Assembly: GCA_963965975.1 (NCBI GenBank)
Contig: OZ014418.1
Span: forward strand, 4,352,775-4,416,774
Source of the DNA: Xestospongia bergquistia
Taxonomy: Eukaryota > Porifera > Demospongiae > Haplosclerida > Petrosiidae
Direction: 5' to 3'
Length of the DNA: 64,000 nt
The translations under genes were made by a program, and so were the position numbers. Of this stretch, positions 58,774-64,000 are shown one piece after another (positions within the stretch are counted from its first letter, which is position 1; each line of letters begins with the position of its first letter). Under the pieces are notes generated by a model, which was not told the origin of the DNA, ran no database searches, and saw only the letters and a program-made list of their open reading frames with translations.

Positions 58774-59190
58774 TGTTGTTTTAGTTAACTATAACTAAAA
58801 CTAAATGCATTTTAGTAAGTCTAAATCTTTTTAGTTAACTATAACTAAAAACAACTAAATCTATTTTGCACAACTTACTTTAACTATAACTAAAACTAAT
58901 ATTTTCGGACATTTCAGTGAACATTAAATTTTACACAAATTAATGTGAAGAGTGAAAAATATAAGATTACCAAAAAGCTGGCAATTTTCATTGGAAGCAC
59001 AAGTGTGCCATATAGCATTATTGAAAGCCAGGAGTTCAAGGATTTAGTGCATGAGCTAGATATGTCGTACAAAGTCCCAAGCCGATCAGCTTTGAGCAAA
59101 CAACTAAACTATAACTAAAACAATTATGCTAACTATAACTATAACTGAAATTCATTTACTAACTAAAATTATGATCAATTTAGTAAATTA
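58774..59190 (+). mobile_element. hAT transposase fragment with TTAGTTAACTATAACT ends
   Basis: Both ends carry clustered copies of TAACTATAACTAAAAC. Between them 58965-59103 encodes a hAT (ZBED-like) segment: LAIFIGSTSVPYSIIES, then FKDLVHELDMSYKVPSR. No zinc finger, catalytic core or dimerisation domain remains, so it is a non-autonomous relic. Confidence 0.75.
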
Positions 59191-61150
59191 CTTTATTACT
59201 AGCATCTAAAAATTTACTTCAGTTTTTTTTACTAGCATCTAAAAATTTACTACAGTATTTTTTACTGGCATCTAGAAATTTACTTCGGTATTATTTACTG
59301 GCATCTAAAAATTTACTTCAGTATGGCATCTAGAATTTTTCGTGTCCTGTTCATTGGCATCAGGGCTTTTCGTAAGTTTTCATTCATGGTTTGTATCAGC
59401 CTGGAGGGTTTGAACGTTAGGTTTTATAGCAGATGTCTATGAAATATAAACTCTTCTCTTTATCCCCAACAACTAAGTAATTTTAATATACAACAGACTC
59501 TTATCAATTTATAATAATTGTTATTGCTCTGTTATAATAAGTATTTTTCATTTTATAGTAGGACTGTTTTCTACTGGAGATGATCATCAACTAATTGAGA
59601 GTTATAAACTTAACAACAAATGATACCTTCTTTTAGGATAAGAGTAGAATTGGTCTGTTTACTGACTGGTCTATTGGAGATAATTGTCCTACTTCTAGTA
59701 AGTTAATAGAAACACTTATATTAAATAAATGTTTTTAACTATTTGTTCTCTCCTATTATAATAGTAATTTATTCTACATCAACATGTGATGATCTGGATC
59801 TAGTATAGTCCTATGATATAGTATATATGACTAGACTGGTGATGATGTAGTGAAGTTCTCTAATAACTACTCTATGTAAGATTGATTTTTTATATATCAT
59901 TAATTCTAACTGCCCATATTTATTCTCTAGTTGCAACATGTTCTAGTTGAGTGCTGGGAATGATGACAGGTGTATCATAATACTTATACTATGTTATAAG
60001 TACGATCACTTTTGTCACTTTATGATCTAATCTACATTAACTTATGACTACTGTAAGTTGACTTATTAATTAGTACAATTTTTCTACTGAATGAACTATT
60101 TAATAGGATGGATAGGTTTAATGATCACTGGTAGTGATGATCTGATATACCAGATGACAAATGTCAAGTATTACTATTGTTTTCCATGTGGATAAAGAGC
60201 TGTAAATCTACCAATTCATCTTATCCTTTGAGTTAATCTCTTTAGCCAAAGAATTTTTTTAAAGCTTTCGTTATTATCCAGAAAGATCAGAATTACTTTA
60301 TTACTGGCATCTAAAAATTTACTACAGTATTTTTACTGGCATCTAGAATTTTACTTCAGTATTTTTTACTGGCATCTAAAAATTTTATTTCAGTATGGCA
60401 TCTAGAATTTTTCTGTGTCCTGTTCATTGGCATCAGGACTTTTGGGAAGTTTCATTCATGGTTTGTATCACCCTGGAGGGTTTGAAGGTTAGGTTTTATA
60501 GCAGATGTCTATGAAATATAAACTCTTCTCTTTATCCCTAACAACTAAGTAATTTTAATATACAACAGATTCTTGTCAATTTATAATAATTGTTATTGCT
60601 CTGTTATAATAAGTATTTTTCATTTTATAGTAGGACTGTTTTCTACTGGAGATGATCATCAACTAATTGAGAGTTATAAACTCAACAATTTAAATGATAC
60701 CTTCTTTTAGGATAAGAGTAGAATTGGTCTGTTTACTGACTGGTCTATTGGAGATGATTGTCCTATTTGTAGTAAGTTAATAGAAACACTTATATTAAAT
60801 AAATGTTTTTACTGTTTGTTCTCTCCTATTATAATAGTAATTTATTCTACATCAACATGTGATGATCTGGATCTAGTATAGTCCAATGATATAGTATATA
60901 TGACTAGACTGGTGATGATGTAGTGAAGTTCTCTAATAACTACTCTATGTAAGATTGATTTTTTATATACCATTAATTCTAAAGGTAAGTTCACACTAGA
61001 AATGCGCAACACAGTTAACGTTACGTAATTTATTCACCATGCCACAACGCAAACGGATTCGCATTCACATTGGAAAATTATCAAAAACGCTTTTTGCGCT
61101 TATACGAATACACAAGGGGTGTGGGTAATGGGTGTGACACAGAAAACAAT

Positions 61151-62412
61151 ATGGCGGATGAAGTGAGAAGGCTAGACAGACAGTTACTTTTGTTATTGCT
61201 TCTTCATAGGAGAAGGAAACGCACTCAAAAACGGCGTAGACAACTTTGGGTCAGAAAGATTTTTCAGTCAAGAAAGTCAATGGGAGAATACCATGCTCTT
61301 ATTCAGGAAATGAGACTGTTTGACCACTCCAGCTATTATAAATATTTTCACATGTCTCCAGCAAGGTTTGACGATTTGCTGAGTCGTGTTGGACCCATAA
61401 TAAGTAAGAAAGTAACAAGACTGAGGGAACCAATATCAGCAGGAGAAAGACTAGCAGTTACTTTGTGATTTTTGGTTACTGGGGATTTTATGCAAACTAT
61501 CTCGTTTAGTTTTCGTTTGGGCCACTCAACTGTTAGTTATATTATTGAAAGTACTTGTGATGCATTATGGGAAGTACTTTCCCCTGAGTTTGTGCATGTT
61601 CCTAAAACTAGTGAGGAATGGAAGAAAGTCAGTGAGGGTTTTGAGACTGTATGGAACTTTCCACACTGTGTAGGGGCCATAGATGGAAAGCATATTGTAA
61701 TGCAGGCTCCTGCAAATGCAGGCTCCCAGTACTACAATTACAAAGGTACTCATAGTATTGTTTTAATGGCTGTGTGCGATTACAACTACTGTTTTACTCT
61801 ACTCGATATTGGTGATTATGGGAGACAGAGTGACGGTGGTGTTTTCAGCAACTCAATGTTTGGTAGAGCAATAAAAAGTGACTCGTTGTCATTACCTGGA
61901 GCTGAAATTATCGATGATCTTGGATTGCCAATTCCATATTTTTTGTTGCTTATCAGGCATTCCCACTAACAACCTATATGCTAAGGCCATATCCAGGCAC
62001 TTATTTACCTTTAAACCAAAGAATATTCAACTATCGCCTGTCTAGAGCTCGAAGAGTGATTGAAAATGCCTTTGGTATATTGGCTACCAAGTTTCGAGTC
62101 TTTCGAAGGCCAATTGTTGCCAAGCCTGATAAAGTTACTAAAATAACACAGGCAGCATGTGCTCTGCACAACTATTTGAAAATATTGGAAGCACAGTGTC
62201 CACCTTCAGCTCGATATTACTGTCCACCAGGATATGCCGATCAAGAGGACAGGCAAGGTAATATAATTCCAGGTGATTGGAGAAGTCAAGATGACAATGG
62301 ATTGTCATCAATTCATCAGGTCGGCAGTAATCGATATTCAAGTTCAGCTAAACAGTTGCGTGACACACTTACAAACTACTTCAATTCTACTGCTGGTGCT
62401 TTGGCATGGTAG
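61151..62412 (+). pseudogene. Harbinger DDE transposase, two disabling mutations
   Basis: Begins MADEVRRLDRQ at 61151, with a basic stretch (RRKRTQKRRRQ) near the N-terminus. Catalytic landmarks are GAIDGKHI (first Asp), DIGDYGRQSDGGVFSNS (second Asp) and SRARRVIENAFGIL (Glu). The C-terminus ends FNSTAGALAW and TAG. An in-frame TGA at 61466-61468 falls where the family has Arg (LAVTL, stop, FLVTGD). A one-base loss in a T run near 61944 shifts the frame after IPYF; the true frame resumes as TTYMLRPYPGTYLP. Otherwise the protein is well preserved, so inactivation looks recent. Confidence 0.92.
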
Positions 62413-62493
62413 CAAGCCCATGTTACATCTACTTAATATAATGATTGAATGATGAAATAATGAATAGTGACTTGTTATTAATAATACAGTAAA

Positions 62494-63547
62494 TTAGTCA
62501 TCATTATCTGTGGGTGGATCAGGTGCACCATTTGGACAAAAACTATAGTAGGGTGGATTGATGCCTGAATATGGTATTCCTTGATAATGTGGTAATGCAT
62601 GGCTGAAAGGAGGTGTTGCGGGTGTTGTAAATTCAAGCTCATACAACAGCTGATGTATTTTTATTTTGGCTTCAGCTTTTTGCTGTGGCTGTAGCCTTTT
62701 TAGGTTCAGTGCAATGATTCTGCCAAAGGACAAATCATCATTGCTTTCAGATTGTGGTAACTTATTGCTCTCTTTTAGCTGGCGTAGGATTTCTTCTTCA
62801 AAAGGGTCCATTTCAATTTTTCGTTTCTTCTTTGGTCTGTGTGGAGCAATGGGATGTGTCCTTGGTGATGACTTACCACTTTGTGTACTTGTCCTGTATA
62901 GGAACATACATTAAAATGCAGGTGAAAAAATGTAGTATCAATATTGCCAACTAACTTTTCTACATTGATGCTTTTTTCAAGCTCTTCAACTACTGAATCT
63001 GCCCCATCAGTCACTGGATCCTCATACAGGGTGGGTGGTCCCGAAACACTTTGTGGTGGCGTGTCAGTGGTGGCACTATCGTCAGTTTTGTGGTCACTAA
63101 CACTCTCTATGCTGACACACAAGTTAGAAACAGTGCTATTGTAGTGAAATTTAGTTCACCATCAGGTACATCATAACTAGAGTTGCTTACTTTCTATGTC
63201 TAACAAAATCCTTCAGGAAATCCATCAAATGGTAGAATTGCCACTCTTTTGCCACCTCATCAGCCCCTGTACCTGTTGGCCGTTTAATTTTTTTGTGTTC
63301 CTTAGTGTACCTTTCTCTTAAGGCTTTCCAACGTTTAGAGGTCACATCAACTAGGAGCAAAGTAATATAATTATCAATGTTGGTTAAAAGTAAGCATAAT
63401 TTACTTACCAGTATAATTCAACTGTTTGGAAATTACTTTCCAAGCGTTTTCCTTTTTCCAAGTTACCTTGAAATCGTTTAATTTAGTTTTATAAAGACAA
63501 GGGTATTCTTTTACTGCACAGATAAGCTGTTCGTCAAATTCTGCCAT
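62494..63547 (-). CDS. Harbinger-encoded MADF-BESS DNA-binding protein
   Basis: Four exons, 63547-63409, 63350-63191, 63111-62956 and 62893-62494, splice in phase to 284 aa. Residues about 8-95 are a MADF (Myb/SANT-like) domain: LICAVKEYPCLYKTK, WKKENAWKVISKQLN and VTSKRWKALRERYTKEHKK. A Pro/Thr-rich acidic linker follows. Then comes KKKRKIEMDPFEEEILRQL and a BESS-like motif (DLSFGRIIALNLKRLQ, AEAKIKIHQLLYEL). In Harbinger elements this protein brings the transposase to the nucleus and the element ends. It has no stop or frameshift, unlike its partner, and might still act on other copies. Confidence 0.88.
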
Positions 63548-64000
63548 TTAGGTGTCATACACATGTACTTTGTGCAATTTGATTGGTCAGACGTTTGCCG
63601 TTTCGTTATGGAATAGGAAAAACTTCTATTTCAACGTTACGTTAATTTTAGGAATTACGGCACGTTAACGAGTGTGAATGCAATACGTTGCATTACGTAG
63701 CGTTAATAATGTCAGTGTGAATCAGCCTTAACTGCCCATATTTATTCTCTAGTTGCAACATGTTCTAGTTGAGTGCTGGGAATGATGACAGGTGTATCAT
63801 AATACTTATACTATGTTATAAGTACGATCACTTTTGTCACTTTATGATCTAATCTACATTAACTTATGACTACTGTAAGTTGACTTATTAAATAGTACAA
63901 TTTTTCTACTGAATGAACTATTTAATAGGATGGATAGGTTTAATGATCACTGGTAGTGATGATCTGATGTACCAGATGACAAATGTCAAGTATTACTATT

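Larger units (their letters stand above)
60983..63728. mobile_element. PIF/Harbinger DNA transposon, 2746 bp
   Basis: The element lies between TAA target duplications (60980-60982 and 63729-63731). Ends are AGGTAAGTTCACACTAG and, reverse-complemented, AGGCTGATTCACACTGA. It carries the two genes typical of the superfamily, a DDE transposase (+) and a DNA-binding partner (-), arranged tail to tail about 80 bp apart. Unit A of the surrounding duplication keeps the uninterrupted site (single TAA at 59907-59909). The transposase is mutated, so this copy is not autonomous. Confidence 0.93.
59186..64000. repeat. 1.1-kb tandem duplication; second unit split by Harbinger
   Basis: Unit A is 59186-60290. 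Unit B is 60291-60982 continued at 63732-64000 (window edge). They match closely through TGGCATCT subrepeats, ATGATCATCAACTAATTGAG, ACATCAACATGTGATGATCT and ATTGATTTTTTATATA. After removal of the insertion, unit B continues ACTGCCCATATTTATTCTCT exactly as unit A does at 59909. Unit A has one more TGGCATCT subrepeat. A short exon-like motif (GLFTDWSIGDNCP) is present in both but has no recognised family. Confidence 0.9.

Noticed and set aside
58262..58784. Open frames rich in Leu/Phe/Thr
   Set aside because: They run from MITE sequence into TGGCATCT subrepeats; no coding support.

Overview
The window is animal nuclear DNA, AT-rich, with compact multi-exon genes. Introns are often 42-90 bp and keep GT..AG ends. 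The gene content (TRAF, PALS1-type MAGUK, LMO7-like CH domain, SEL1L, TLC-domain protein) is metazoan. The compact introns, AT content and mix of hAT, Harbinger, MULE and Ty3/gypsy elements fit an early-branching animal, most likely a demosponge such as Amphimedon. The species call is inference; no search was possible.

Layout. 1-2757 is a degenerate satellite abutting a broken Ty3/gypsy element on the minus strand (2757-5600). 5683-8068 is copy 1 of a long non-coding dispersed repeat; copy 2 is at 21050-23630 and a shorter copy 3 at 57140-57980. 8175-10620 is a decayed C2H2/MULE transposase gene. Then come an intact TRAF gene (+, 12178-14153), an intact secreted subtilisin-like protease (-, 14721-16900), a broken SETD9-like SET gene (+, 17413-19727), a broken peptide-transporter (POT/SLC15) fragment (-, 25115-25850), an intact TLC-domain membrane protein (+, 26013-27075) and a complete 25-exon SEL1L gene (-, 28398-36266).

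38186-50900 holds an LMO7-like CH+PDZ coding region followed directly, on the same strand and in compatible splice phase, by a PALS1-type L27-L27-PDZ-SH3-GK coding region. The second part has no visible start codon of its own, so the two may be one gene of 1722 codons. That would be an undescribed fusion of a junction-associated CH/PDZ protein with a polarity MAGUK. It is the most interesting observation here.

50901-57139 contains an INTS2-like pseudogene, exon-like scraps, a small two-exon candidate gene and a pair of palindromes. 57140-64000 is repeat-dominated: a MITE, a hAT fragment, and a 1.1-kb tandem duplication whose second unit is split by a 2746-bp PIF/Harbinger element. That element has TAA target duplications, a mutated transposase and an intact-looking MADF-BESS partner gene.

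Intact and dead genes alternate. At least three host-type genes (SETD9-like, POT, INTS2-like) are broken next to complete genes, suggesting repeated gene duplication followed by decay in this region. All exon coordinates below were spliced by hand from GT/AG sites and checked for phase.
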